From Phycisphaerae bacterium (lineage in GTDB: Bacteria; Planctomycetota; Phycisphaerae; Phycisphaerales; UBA1924), in contig BQMO01000003.1 of NCBI GenBank assembly GCA_022180725.1, positions 95,694-159,693 of the forward strand: DNA of 64,000 nucleotides. Reading direction: 5' to 3'. Of the stretch, positions 18,718 to 27,521 are shown piece by piece (within the stretch, counting starts at the first letter, position 1; every line of letters begins with the position of its first letter). A model generated the notes under the pieces. The model was not told where the DNA came from, searched no databases, and saw only the letters and a list, made by a program, of their open reading frames with translations. A program made the translations under genes and the position numbers.

Positions 18718-20283
18718 ATGTACCAGGCCGTCCTGACCACCACCTACCTCCGCAGCAAGATCATGCCGCTGCTGGCGGCCATCGGAGTGGCGCTCTGCAC
18801 TCTCATGGTTTTGGTCACCTGGTCGGTCATGACCGGTTTCCTCGCCATGCTCATCAACACCGGACGCACCCTCGCGGGCGACGTGTCCATCGGTTGGCCC
18901 GGCTCGGGGTTTGCCTACTACGACGAACTCATCGCCGACCTTGAAAAAGACCCCCTCGTCGAGGCGGCCTGCCCCAAGATCGAAACCTTCGGCTCCATCA
19001 CGCCCCCCGGCGGGCGCCCCAAGGGCGTGCTCGTCGTCGGGGTCGACGGCCCGCGCTTCGCCAAGGCCACGCGTTACGAGTCCACCATCTGGTGGCGGCC
19101 CATCAGCACGCCCCTCCCCAAGGACAAGCATCGCCACGATCCGCGCCTCGGCGGGCTGGGCGCCAGCGCCTGGGAGGCTATCTACCAGAACGGCCTCTCC
19201 CTCACCCGCCGCGATCCCAAGACAGGCCAATCCATTCCCGCCATGGTGCCCGGCATCCACGTCACCGGCCTCAACAACCGCTACCGCGAGGGGTACTACA
19301 AGCCGCTCGTCAGCGAACGTCGAACCTCCGACGGCCGCACCGAGATCATCGACGCCTTCCTCCCCTTTGACGACGATCAGCCCGTCGGCCTCACCGTGTT
19401 CCCCATCGACAGTCAGGGCCGACCCTACGAGGCCCACACCCGCTCCCTCCCCGTCGCCAACGAGTTCCAGTCCGGCGTCTACATCACCGACGAGTCGCTC
19501 GTACTCGTCAACCTTGCCGCGCTCCAGTCCATGCTCAAGATGAACGAGGGGCTGCGCGTCGCCGACGGCTCGGCCCCTCCCTCGCCAACGAACGGTGAGA
19601 GTTTCGCGACGCCCCAGCCCACGAAGTTCGTGACCGACCCCGCCCGCGTCACGCACGTCATCCTCCGCGGCAAGGGCGGCGACGGCGACATCGCCTCGGC
19701 CCGCGCGCTCCGCGACCGCGCCATGGCCGTCTACGACGCCTTCGCCAAGCGTCACGAAGGGAAAGTCCCGCCCACGAGCGAGATGGAGTTCATGACCTGG
19801 GAGGATCAGAACGCGACCTTCATCAACGCCGTGCGCACCGAACGCACCCTCATGCTCTTCCTCTTCATGATCATCTCCCTCACCGCCGTCCTCCTCGTCC
19901 TTTCCATCTTCTGGTCCATGGTCCGCGAAAAGACCCAGGACATCGGCGTCCTCCGCAGCATGGGCGCTTCCCGCGCCGGGGTTGCGTGGCTGTGGGTGTC
20001 CTACGGCCTGGCCATCGGGCTGGTCGGCGCCGCCCTCGGGCTGGCCGGCTCCGTGCTCATCATCGTCAACATCAACCCCATCCACGACTGGCTGGGCGAG
20101 GCCCTCGGCATCGTCGTCTGGGACCCGCGCGTCTACTACTTCACGCAGATCCCCAACACCGTCGATCCCCTCGACGCCGCGCTCGTGTTCGTCGGCGGCG
20201 TGCTCTCCTGCGGGCTGGGGGCGATGGTGCCCGCCCTTCGCGCCGCGTGGATGAGCCCCGTCGCCGCCCTCCGCAACGAGTAA
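18718..20283 (+). CDS. LolC/LolE-like ABC transporter permease (MacB-FtsX fold)
   Basis: A 521-aa permease with one N-terminal membrane helix (residues 16-45), a roughly 330-residue periplasmic domain, and three C-terminal helices beginning LMLFLFMIISLTAVLLV. The cytoplasmic REKTQDIGVLRSMGAS loop is the FtsX-domain hallmark. This is the topology of LolC/E, which extract lipoproteins from the inner membrane, and of MacB-type exporters. It is followed two bases later by its ATPase. Only one permease is present, so a homodimer is expected. Substrate could be lipoproteins or another envelope compound. Confidence 0.88.
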   Translation: MYQAVLTTTYLRSKIMPLLAAIGVALCTLMVLVTWSVMTGFLAMLINTGRTLAGDVSIGWPGSGFAYYDELIADLEKDPLVEAACPKIETFGSITPPGGRPKGVLVVGVDGPRFAKATRYESTIWWRPISTPLPKDKHRHDPRLGGLGASAWEAIYQNGLSLTRRDPKTGQSIPAMVPGIHVTGLNNRYREGYYKPLVSERRTSDGRTEIIDAFLPFDDDQPVGLTVFPIDSQGRPYEAHTRSLPVANEFQSGVYITDESLVLVNLAALQSMLKMNEGLRVADGSAPPSPTNGESFATPQPTKFVTDPARVTHVILRGKGGDGDIASARALRDRAMAVYDAFAKRHEGKVPPTSEMEFMTWEDQNATFINAVRTERTLMLFLFMIISLTAVLLVLSIFWSMVREKTQDIGVLRSMGASRAGVAWLWVSYGLAIGLVGAALGLAGSVLIIVNINPIHDWLGEALGIVVWDPRVYYFTQIPNTVDPLDAALVFVGGVLSCGLGAMVPALRAAWMSPVAALRNE

Positions 20284-20285
20284 CC

Positions 20286-20969
20286 ATGCCCCTCCTCCAG
20301 GCCCACAACCTCTTCAAGACCTACCGCCTCGGGCGCGTCCCCGTGCCGGTCCTGCGCGGCGTGTCGTTGAGCGTTGAAAAGGGCGAGTTCCTCGCCGTGC
20401 TCGGCGCCTCCGGCTCGGGCAAGTCCACGCTCCTGCACCTGCTGGGCGGCCTGGACACGCCCGATGCCGAGCCACGCGGGCGCATCGAGTTTGACGGCAA
20501 GGACATCGCCGCGGGTAACCTCGACGGCTACCGCGCCACGTCCGTGGGCTTCGTGTTTCAGTTTTATCACCTGCTCCCCGAACTCACCGTGCTCGGCAAC
20601 GTCCTGCTCGCCCCCATGATCGCGCGCGGCCCGCTCGGCTACCTCGGCTCCAAGGCCGTCGCGAAGGCCAAGGCCACCGAGGTGCTCGCCGCCGTCGGCC
20701 TCGCGCACCGCCTTACCCACCGCCCCGCCGAACTCTCCGGCGGCGAACGCCAGCGGGTCGCCATCGCCCGCGCCCTCATGAACGACCCGCCGCTCCTCCT
20801 CGCCGACGAACCCACCGGCAACCTCGACCGCGCCACGGGCGAGAAGATCATGGACGAACTCCTCGCCATCCGCCGCGCCCGCGGCCTCACCATGGTCGTT
20901 GTCACCCACGACGCCGAGATCGCGGCCAAGGCCGACCGCCAGATCCGCCTCACCGACGGCCGCATGTGA
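20286..20969 (+). CDS. LolD-like ABC transporter ATPase
   Basis: A 227-aa ATPase of the LolD/MacB class: Walker A GASGSGKST (38-46), Q-loop FVFQFYHLLPELT, signature LSGGERQR, Walker B LLLADEPTGNLD and H-loop VVVTHD. It starts two bases after the permease stop, so the pair forms one exporter. The LLPELTVLGNV segment is characteristic of the LolD group. Confidence 0.93.
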   Translation: MPLLQAHNLFKTYRLGRVPVPVLRGVSLSVEKGEFLAVLGASGSGKSTLLHLLGGLDTPDAEPRGRIEFDGKDIAAGNLDGYRATSVGFVFQFYHLLPELTVLGNVLLAPMIARGPLGYLGSKAVAKAKATEVLAAVGLAHRLTHRPAELSGGERQRVAIARALMNDPPLLLADEPTGNLDRATGEKIMDELLAIRRARGLTMVVVTHDAEIAAKADRQIRLTDGRM

Positions 20970-20971
20970 AC

Positions 20972-20994
20972 GCCCCCTCCCCGCGGGTGGGGGC
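20972..20994 (+). terminator. Hairpin after the ABC exporter pair
   Basis: GCCCCCTCCC (20972-20981) pairs with GGGTGGGGGC (20985-20994) with a single T-T mismatch around a CGC loop, three bases after the stop codon. No T-run follows, so it may end transcription with Rho or protect the mRNA 3' end. Confidence 0.45.
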
Positions 20995-21107
20995 AGGTGG
21001 CGGCGAGACCGGCGTGCTCGTGCCACCGATGATCGATGGCTCCGCGTCGATCCCGGTGCATGTGCCGTGTCGTCTAGAGAATCGCCCTGCTCCCAGCCGG
21101 CGCTATC

Positions 21108-21944
21108 ATGGGCTTGATGGCGTCCGTGCCCGCCAGCCCGACCCCGACGATTCCCGCACGCCGGGAGCGCGTCTTCCTTCGCGGCCTGGCGGACCTCGAC
21201 GTGCCCGCCGACGTCGTCGAAACGGGTCAGGGCCGGCCCGTCGTCTTCCTGCACGGCCTGGTCGGCCTCAACGACCACTGGGAAGACGTCGTCCAGCGCA
21301 TCGCCCACCGTTGCCGATGCGTCCTGCTCCAGTTGCCCCTGCTGGACCTGAAGGACGACGATTGCTCCATCGACGGGGCGACCGCCCTGACGGCCCGTTT
21401 CCTGGATCGATTCCGTACCGAGAAGCCCGTCATCGTCGGCAACTCCTTTGGCGGGCACGTGGCCCTGCGGCTGGCCGTCGAGCAGCCCGACCTGCTCGGG
21501 GGGCTGGTGCTCGCCGGCTCCAGCGGGCTGATCGAGAAGAGCATGGTGAGCGACATCCAGCTGCGTCCCAGCCGCGAGTGGCTCACCCGCAAGATCGGGG
21601 AACTCTTCCACGACAAGGCGAAGATGAACCCGGCGGATGTCGAGCGGGCCTACCTCGAACTCAACGACCGCGCCCACGCCCGCGCGATGGTCCGCCTGTC
21701 GCGCACCGCGCGACGCAACCATCTGGGCGACGAGATGCACCGCATCACCTGCCCGACACTCATCGTGTGGGGGAAGCAGGACATCGTGACGCCCCCCGAG
21801 GCGGCCACCGAGATGAACGCCCGCATCCGCGGCTCGCGCCTGGTGTGGTTCGAGCAGTGCGGGCACGCCCCGATGATCGAGGCCGCCGAGCCGTTCGGCG
21901 AGGCCATGCTCGCCTTCCTCGACGACCTGGACGCCCGCGGGTAA
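21108..21944 (+). CDS. Alpha/beta hydrolase
   Basis: A 278-aa alpha/beta hydrolase: oxyanion-hole segment VVFLHGLVGLNDHW, nucleophile elbow GNSFGGH (Ser catalytic), acid Asp in VWGKQDIVTPP and His in CGHAPMIE. Two ATGs nine bases apart (21108, 21117) could start it; neither has a strong ribosome site. It is followed six bases later by the GH3-like gene, so the two probably act together. The substrate is unknown; an ester or amide produced by the partner is a reasonable guess. Confidence 0.88.
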   Translation: MGLMASVPASPTPTIPARRERVFLRGLADLDVPADVVETGQGRPVVFLHGLVGLNDHWEDVVQRIAHRCRCVLLQLPLLDLKDDDCSIDGATALTARFLDRFRTEKPVIVGNSFGGHVALRLAVEQPDLLGGLVLAGSSGLIEKSMVSDIQLRPSREWLTRKIGELFHDKAKMNPADVERAYLELNDRAHARAMVRLSRTARRNHLGDEMHRITCPTLIVWGKQDIVTPPEAATEMNARIRGSRLVWFEQCGHAPMIEAAEPFGEAMLAFLDDLDARG

Positions 21945-21950
21945 CGCCGG

Positions 21951-23579
21951 ATGAACGCGACCACCCTCGTCGGCCTCGGAATCCGCACGTATCTCGCCGG
22001 GCGCATCGGCCGCCTTTCCAACGCGCGACACTGGCAGGAAAACGCCGCGGGCATTCAACTCGCGCAACTCCGGTCGCTGCTCGGTGCAGCGTCGGGCACG
22101 GAGTTCGGCAAAGCCCACGACTTCGCCACGATCACCGCCCTCCCCAATGCCGAAATCCTCCCCGCGTACCGCAAGGCCGTGCCGATCGCCGACTGGTACG
22201 CGTACAAGGACATGATCGCCCGCATGCGCGAGGGCGGCGAGCCCAACGTCCTCTGGCCCGGGCTGATCCGGGATTACGCCCAGACCAGCGGCACCACCGC
22301 GGGCGACAAGTACATCCCCGTCTCCGCCGAGATGCTCCGTTCCAACTTCCGCGCCTCGCTCGACATCTTCGCGCACCTCGCCCGTTTCGGCGTCTCGCTG
22401 CCCTGGCTCACCACCGGCAAGTCCCTGTTCCTTGGCGGCTCCACCAACCTCTCCACCAACGCGCACGGCGTGCGCACGGGCGACCTCTCGGGCATCGTGA
22501 CCCCGCTCATCCGCTGGCCGGTGTCGGAGATCTACCTCCCCGGGCGCGACATTGCGCTGATGAGCCACTGGCCCGACAAGATCGAGGCCATGGCCACACG
22601 GTGCCTGCGCGAGGATGTCCGCATGGTCAGCGGCATGTGCTCGTGGGCGCTGGTGCTTTTCGAGCGGGTGATGGAACTGGCCCGCAAGACCAACCCCGCC
22701 GTCCGCACCATCGCCGACGTCTGGCCGAACTTCCGCGTCTTCGTGCACGGGGGCGTCAAGTACGCCCCGTTCGATGCCCGCGTGCGGGCGGCGTTCTCCG
22801 GCTCGCCCGAGGGGGCCGACATCCCGACGCGCCTGGAGTTGTACCCCGCGTCGGAAGGGTTCGTCGCCATCCAGGACACGCCGCGCGACCCCGGGCTGCG
22901 CCTGCTCACCGACATCGGCAACTTCGCCGAGTTCGTCCCGCTCGAAGCGATCGATCGGCCCGACGCCCCCGCCTACGCGTGCCACGAGGTCGAGAAGGGA
23001 CAGAAGTACGTCGTCGTGTTGTCCACCTGCGCCGGGTTGTGGCGATACATCCTCGGCGACGTGGTCATATTCGACACCGTGCCCGATAGGCCGCACTCCC
23101 TGGGCGGGGGCGGGGGCGACGGCCCGCCGCGCCTGCGCATCGTCGGCCGCCACCGCCACTTCATCAACGCCTTCGGGGAGAACCTCATCGTCGAGCACGT
23201 CGAGAACGCCGTGGCCCACGCGGCCCGTGCCGCGGGCGTAACAGTGGGTGAGTTCACCGCCGCCCCGGTCTACCCGCGCGACGGGGTGCGCCCCGGGCTG
23301 GAACTGCTGGTGGAGATCGACGGCCCGCGCCCGGGCGGGCCCGTGATCGCGGCGTTCCGGGATGCCTTCGACGCGTCGTTGAAGGACCAGAACGCCGACT
23401 ACACGACCAAACGCACCTCCGGCGTGGGCATGGCCGAGCCGATGATCACGCCCGTGCCGTGCGGCACGTTCCACCGCTGGCTGGAATCGCGCGGGAAACT
23501 CGGCGGGCAGCACAAATGCCCGCGGTGCGCCAACGAACGGACCATCCTCGAGGCCGTCGCCGCGTGCGAGCCGTCGTGA
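21951..23579 (+). CDS. GH3-family acyl-adenylating amide synthetase-like protein
   Basis: A 542-aa member of the GH3 auxin-responsive promoter family, which belongs to the ANL adenylating superfamily and joins acyl acids to amino acids. The P-loop-like AQTSGTTAGDKYIPVS (around 108-123), the ELYPASEGF adenine-site motif and YRYILGDVV-like WRYILGDVV are present, as is the C-terminal lysine-bearing domain. An unusual C-terminal CPRC pair near residue 523 suggests a small metal knuckle. It follows the hydrolase by six bases. Bacterial GH3 proteins are little studied and the substrate is unknown. Confidence 0.85.
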   Translation: MNATTLVGLGIRTYLAGRIGRLSNARHWQENAAGIQLAQLRSLLGAASGTEFGKAHDFATITALPNAEILPAYRKAVPIADWYAYKDMIARMREGGEPNVLWPGLIRDYAQTSGTTAGDKYIPVSAEMLRSNFRASLDIFAHLARFGVSLPWLTTGKSLFLGGSTNLSTNAHGVRTGDLSGIVTPLIRWPVSEIYLPGRDIALMSHWPDKIEAMATRCLREDVRMVSGMCSWALVLFERVMELARKTNPAVRTIADVWPNFRVFVHGGVKYAPFDARVRAAFSGSPEGADIPTRLELYPASEGFVAIQDTPRDPGLRLLTDIGNFAEFVPLEAIDRPDAPAYACHEVEKGQKYVVVLSTCAGLWRYILGDVVIFDTVPDRPHSLGGGGGDGPPRLRIVGRHRHFINAFGENLIVEHVENAVAHAARAAGVTVGEFTAAPVYPRDGVRPGLELLVEIDGPRPGGPVIAAFRDAFDASLKDQNADYTTKRTSGVGMAEPMITPVPCGTFHRWLESRGKLGGQHKCPRCANERTILEAVAACEPS

Positions 23580-23633
23580 CGAGCGTAACCGACGCCATCG
23601 CCTACCCTTGGGCTCCTCGAACGCGCACCGACC

Positions 23634-24494
23634 ATGTCCGACGCCGTGCTGCACACCGCCCGACCGACGCCCCTCGCGGCGCTCCTCAACCCTGCCCGCA
23701 TGATCGGGGGGCTGTGGATGCGGCGTGACCTCATCGCGCAGTTCGCCCGCCGGTACTTTTCGCAGCGCTACCGCGGCACGCACCTGGGGGCCGTCTGGGC
23801 GATTGTCTATCCGCTGCTGTCGCTCCTCATCTTCACGTTTGTGTTCGGGACGGTCCTCTCGGCCCGCTATCGCGTCATGGGTGACGAGCCGCGCTCGCAC
23901 TACGCCGTGCTCCTGTTCACGAGCATGACGGTCTTCGCCGTCTTCGTCGAATCGGTCGTGCGCTCGACCAGCCTCGTGGCCGACAACCCCTCGTACGTCA
24001 AGAAGGTGGTCTTTCCGCTGGAAGTGCTCCCCGTGGCGCAGGCGGCGGCCTCGGTCATGTTCGGGTGCATCGGGATCGTGCTGGCGCTGATCGCGACGTG
24101 GATCGTGTACGGGCGCATCCCCTGGACCGCCGCGCTCTTCCCCGCGGTGCTCCTCCCCATGCTCCCGCTGGCCCTGGGGCTGGCGTGGTTCTTCTCCTCG
24201 CTCTGCGTGTTCGTCCGCGACGTGGCCAACGTCGTGGGCATTGTCATCTCATCGCTGCTCATCTTCCTCACACCCGTCTTCTTCAGCATTGACCACCTCC
24301 CCGAGCGTTGGCGACCCCTGGCGCACCTCAACCCGCTCGCGCCGATCATCGACGGCGCGAGAAAGACGCTCGTGCTCGGCGAGCAACCCGACTGGCCCGC
24401 GCTCGCCGTGGTGCTCGTGGTGGGACTGGCCGTCGCCCAACTCGGGTACGCCTGGTTCATGAAGAGCAAGCGGGGGTTCGCCGATGTCCTCTGA
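23634..24494 (+). CDS. ABC-2 permease for polysaccharide export (Wzm-like)
   Basis: A 286-aa integral membrane protein with six hydrophobic segments and the Wzm/KpsM-type N-terminal amphipathic region RRYFSQRYRGTHLGAVWAI, followed by YPLLSLLIFTFVFG. The C-terminal LNPLAPIIDGARKTLV motif is typical of the family. It forms the channel for a lipid-linked glycan. The stop overlaps the ATPase start by 11 bases. Confidence 0.92.
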   Translation: MSDAVLHTARPTPLAALLNPARMIGGLWMRRDLIAQFARRYFSQRYRGTHLGAVWAIVYPLLSLLIFTFVFGTVLSARYRVMGDEPRSHYAVLLFTSMTVFAVFVESVVRSTSLVADNPSYVKKVVFPLEVLPVAQAAASVMFGCIGIVLALIATWIVYGRIPWTAALFPAVLLPMLPLALGLAWFFSSLCVFVRDVANVVGIVISSLLIFLTPVFFSIDHLPERWRPLAHLNPLAPIIDGARKTLVLGEQPDWPALAVVLVVGLAVAQLGYAWFMKSKRGFADVL

Positions 24495-25812
24495 AACCCT
24501 CGCCCCCGCGCCCTCGCCCGTGCCCGCGACGACGCCGCCCCCGGGCATCGCCTGCCGAAACCTCGGCAAGCGCTACCACATCTACGCCCGCCCGCAGGAC
24601 CGTCTCAAGCAGGCGCTGCTCCGCTGGACCGGCAAGCGGTACTACCACGACTTCTGGGCCGTGCGGGGGGTGGGGTTCGACGTGGCGCCGGGCGAATCGG
24701 TGGGAATCATCGGGCGCAACGGCTCGGGCAAGAGCACGCTGCTCCAGATGATCGCCGGCACGCTGACGCCCACCGAGGGTTCGGTCACGGTGCGCGGACG
24801 TGTCGCCGCCCTGCTCGAACTGGGCAGCGGGTTCAACCCCGAGTTCACCGGACGCGAGAACGTCTACATGAACGGGGCGATTCTCGGCATCTCCAAGGCC
24901 GAGATGCACGCGCGGTTCGACGCCATCGCCGCCTTCGCCGACATCGGGGAGTTCCTCGACCAGCCTGTCAAGACCTACTCCAGCGGCATGCACCTGCGCC
25001 TGGCCTTCGCGGTGGCGGCGAGCGTGGACCCCGAGGTGCTCATCGTCGACGAGGCCCTCGCGGTGGGGGACCTGCTCTTCCAGGCCAAGTGCACGGCCCG
25101 CCTCCGGCGTCTGCTCGACGCGGGCACCACGCTGCTGCTCGTGTCCCACAGCCTCGACGCGGTGCGGTCCCTCTGCCGCAAGGCCGTGTGGATGGAGCAG
25201 GGGCAGGTCGTGGCGCTCGGGCCGTCCAAGGACGTTACGGAGCGGTACGCGTCGGCGATGCACGTGGAGCACAACGCCGCCACCGTGCCCGACGCCCTCG
25301 CCACCGCCGAGGACGCGCCCGAGGCCGAGGCCATCCGTGCCGCGGCGGCGCGCCTCGCCGGGCCGAATGACCCCGCCTCGCCCATCCGGGTGCGGCGGGT
25401 CGCGCTCACGAACGCGCACGGCCGCACGACCGAGGCGCTGACGCTGAGCGAGCGATTCGCCATCGAGGTCGAACTGGCCTCCGCCGTGGACCTCGATCAC
25501 ATTTCGGTCGGGATCATCATCAAGGACCGGCACGGGCTGGAACTCACCGGGGAGAGCGTTTTCAACACGCTCCAGCGCGGCGTGCCCATGCGGGCGGATC
25601 GCCCTATCACGGTCCGCTTCGAGGCCGAGAATAACCTCCGCCCCGACGATTACCACGTCGCCGTGCGGGTCAACCGCGTGACCCGCTGGGATCGATCCGA
25701 CAACGTGCTGTTCTACGCCGACGACGCGGCGGCGGCCTTTCGGTCGCTCGCCGATCCCGACCGCCCCCTGTGGTTCCGCTACAAGCACCCCTTCAAGGTC
25801 ACGATCTCATGA
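24484..25812 (+). CDS. ABC ATPase for polysaccharide export with Wzt C-terminal domain
   Basis: A 442-aa ATPase of the Wzt/TagH type: Walker A GRNGSGKST (about 78-86), ELGSGFNPEFTGRENVYMNG (family-specific segment, 20 residues), signature YSSGMHLRLAF and Walker B LIVDEALAVGD. Residues 300-440 form a beta-sandwich (VRRVALTNAHGRTTEALTL, ISVGIIIKDRHGLEL) like the Wzt carbohydrate-binding domain that reads the glycan's non-reducing end. This indicates export of a capped O-antigen-like polymer. It overlaps both neighbours by start/stop codons, giving one operon. Confidence 0.93.
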   Translation: MSSETLAPAPSPVPATTPPPGIACRNLGKRYHIYARPQDRLKQALLRWTGKRYYHDFWAVRGVGFDVAPGESVGIIGRNGSGKSTLLQMIAGTLTPTEGSVTVRGRVAALLELGSGFNPEFTGRENVYMNGAILGISKAEMHARFDAIAAFADIGEFLDQPVKTYSSGMHLRLAFAVAASVDPEVLIVDEALAVGDLLFQAKCTARLRRLLDAGTTLLLVSHSLDAVRSLCRKAVWMEQGQVVALGPSKDVTERYASAMHVEHNAATVPDALATAEDAPEAEAIRAAAARLAGPNDPASPIRVRRVALTNAHGRTTEALTLSERFAIEVELASAVDLDHISVGIIIKDRHGLELTGESVFNTLQRGVPMRADRPITVRFEAENNLRPDDYHVAVRVNRVTRWDRSDNVLFYADDAAAAFRSLADPDRPLWFRYKHPFKVTIS

Positions 25813-27506
25813 GCGGTCCATGGTTTTTCTATGCCGATGAACGCACCGCCTCGCGCCTCCGCGACCCCGGGCAGGCCGTCGTCATGGTCGGCAGTTTCAT
25901 GGGCTACCCCAACTTCGGGGACATCCTGCAACTGAAGGGCGCGCTGCGATGGCACGCCGCACAGACCGGGTGCACGCCCATCCTCATCCTCGATGTTGAT
26001 GCCATCACCGACGACGACTACCCGGCCCGCGTGCGCCGCAACTACGGCGTCGAGTCGCTCGTCTTCTTCTGCACCTACCCGCTCACCAACCCTCCCGCCG
26101 GCCTGGCCCTCGTCCCGACGATGCCCGCCATCCCCAACCTGCACCTCTACGGCGGGGGATTCCTCAACCCGCTCTGGGGCGATTTTCTCGTATCGCTTGT
26201 CGAGGGGGTGTACGCCGCATTCGGCTCGACCCGCTACCTGGTGAGCGGGCAGCAGGTCGATCCAGCCTTCCGCGACGCCATGGCCGCGCACTTCACCCGC
26301 TGCCCGCCCATCCTCGCCGGGGGGCGCGACCCGACGTCGGCGAAAGTACTCGCCTCCTGCGGCGTGCGGGCGGCGTTCTCCTTCGACGATGCCACCGAAT
26401 GTGCCGCCGATATCGCCGCGGCGCTCACACGCAACGGCGAACCCGGCGGCCCGCACGCCCTGGTGCACCTCAACGCCTCGGGGTACACGCGCTCCGACGG
26501 CGAGGCCGCCCAACTCGCCACGCTGCTCGATCGGCTTGTGACATTACGTGATCATCTCGGGCCGCAGGCTCGATTCACGCTGCTCCAGGCGTACACCGAC
26601 CGCCGCACGTACGACATCGCGGACACGCTGGGCGTGGTGCAGTTGCTCGACGACACGTTCCCGCTGCGGGAGTACGGCGTGCTGCACCTGGACCGGATCG
26701 CGATGGACCTGGGGCGTGAAGGGTGGGATCGCGGGCTGGGGCTGACGCCGGCGCCAACGATCGCGCTGACGTCGTCGTACCACGTGTCGATGCTGTGCGC
26801 GATGATGGGGGTGCCGTGCTGGATGGAAGGGCGCAATGACTACTACCGGCAGAAGCGGTCGGGGCTGGGGCACGAACACGCGGATTTCCGCGTTTTTTTG
26901 GCGAATCCGACGGCGGCGACGCTGGCGGACGGGCTGGCGGCGCGGTCGGTGTGGCTGGAGCGGCTGAGCGAGGCCTGGGCCGCGCCGTCGCCAGCGGCGA
27001 CCCTGCGGGAAGCCCCGTCGCGGCGCGTTCCGCCGGCTCGGGCATGGACGGGCAAGCAAACGGTGGCGAAACTGCGGGAACACCTGCTGGCCTGGGCGAA
27101 GGACGCGGAAGCATCGGCGGTGCGGGCGCACGCGCGGGCGACGGAACTTGGTGCACGGTTGGGGCAGGTCGAAGGTGCGTTTCACGAAGAAAAGGAAACC
27201 GCACGACTCCTTCGCGCGCAGATTGATGATCTCGGCGCGCAAGTTCGTGACCTTGCCGCGGCACGCGACGCGACGGCGGCGGAACTCGACGGCGCGCGCC
27301 GGGAAGTTCGCACGCTGGGCGAGGCGCTCGACGCGGCGAGGGGCGAACTCGTCCGCGTTCGGGCGGAACTCGGGGGCGAACTGGCCTCGTGGAAGGCGTG
27401 GGCCAACGATCTCGAAGGCCAACTGGCCCGTGACCGGGCGAGGCTCGCCACGCTTGAGGACTTGTGCGGGATGACGATCCAGCGGCTTCGCCGCATGACC
27501 GCGTAA
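25809..27506 (+). CDS. Polysaccharide pyruvyltransferase-like protein with C-terminal coiled coil
   Basis: 565 aa, starting in an ATGA overlap with the Wzt-like stop. Residues 1-400 resemble the polysaccharide pyruvyltransferase fold: GSFMGYPNFGDILQLKGAL near the start, LHLYGGGFLNP, GGRDPTSAKVLASCG, and SSYHVSMLCAMMGVPCW, where the family has its conserved Ser/His-Gly region. Residues about 420-560 are a long Ala/Glu/Arg/Leu-rich coiled coil with heptads (LGAQVRDLAAARDATAAEL), reminiscent of the rulers that set O-antigen chain length. A modifying or chain-capping role in the exported glycan is inferred. Confidence 0.7.
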   Translation: MSGPWFFYADERTASRLRDPGQAVVMVGSFMGYPNFGDILQLKGALRWHAAQTGCTPILILDVDAITDDDYPARVRRNYGVESLVFFCTYPLTNPPAGLALVPTMPAIPNLHLYGGGFLNPLWGDFLVSLVEGVYAAFGSTRYLVSGQQVDPAFRDAMAAHFTRCPPILAGGRDPTSAKVLASCGVRAAFSFDDATECAADIAAALTRNGEPGGPHALVHLNASGYTRSDGEAAQLATLLDRLVTLRDHLGPQARFTLLQAYTDRRTYDIADTLGVVQLLDDTFPLREYGVLHLDRIAMDLGREGWDRGLGLTPAPTIALTSSYHVSMLCAMMGVPCWMEGRNDYYRQKRSGLGHEHADFRVFLANPTAATLADGLAARSVWLERLSEAWAAPSPAATLREAPSRRVPPARAWTGKQTVAKLREHLLAWAKDAEASAVRAHARATELGARLGQVEGAFHEEKETARLLRAQIDDLGAQVRDLAAARDATAAELDGARREVRTLGEALDAARGELVRVRAELGGELASWKAWANDLEGQLARDRARLATLEDLCGMTIQRLRRMTA

Positions 27507-27521
27507 CCCCCGGAGACCGAC

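Noticed and set aside
20136..23900. A 1254-codon minus-strand open frame
   Set aside because: It runs antisense to five genes with clear motifs (LolD, hydrolase, GH3, permease) and its protein is Arg/Gly/His-rich without domains.
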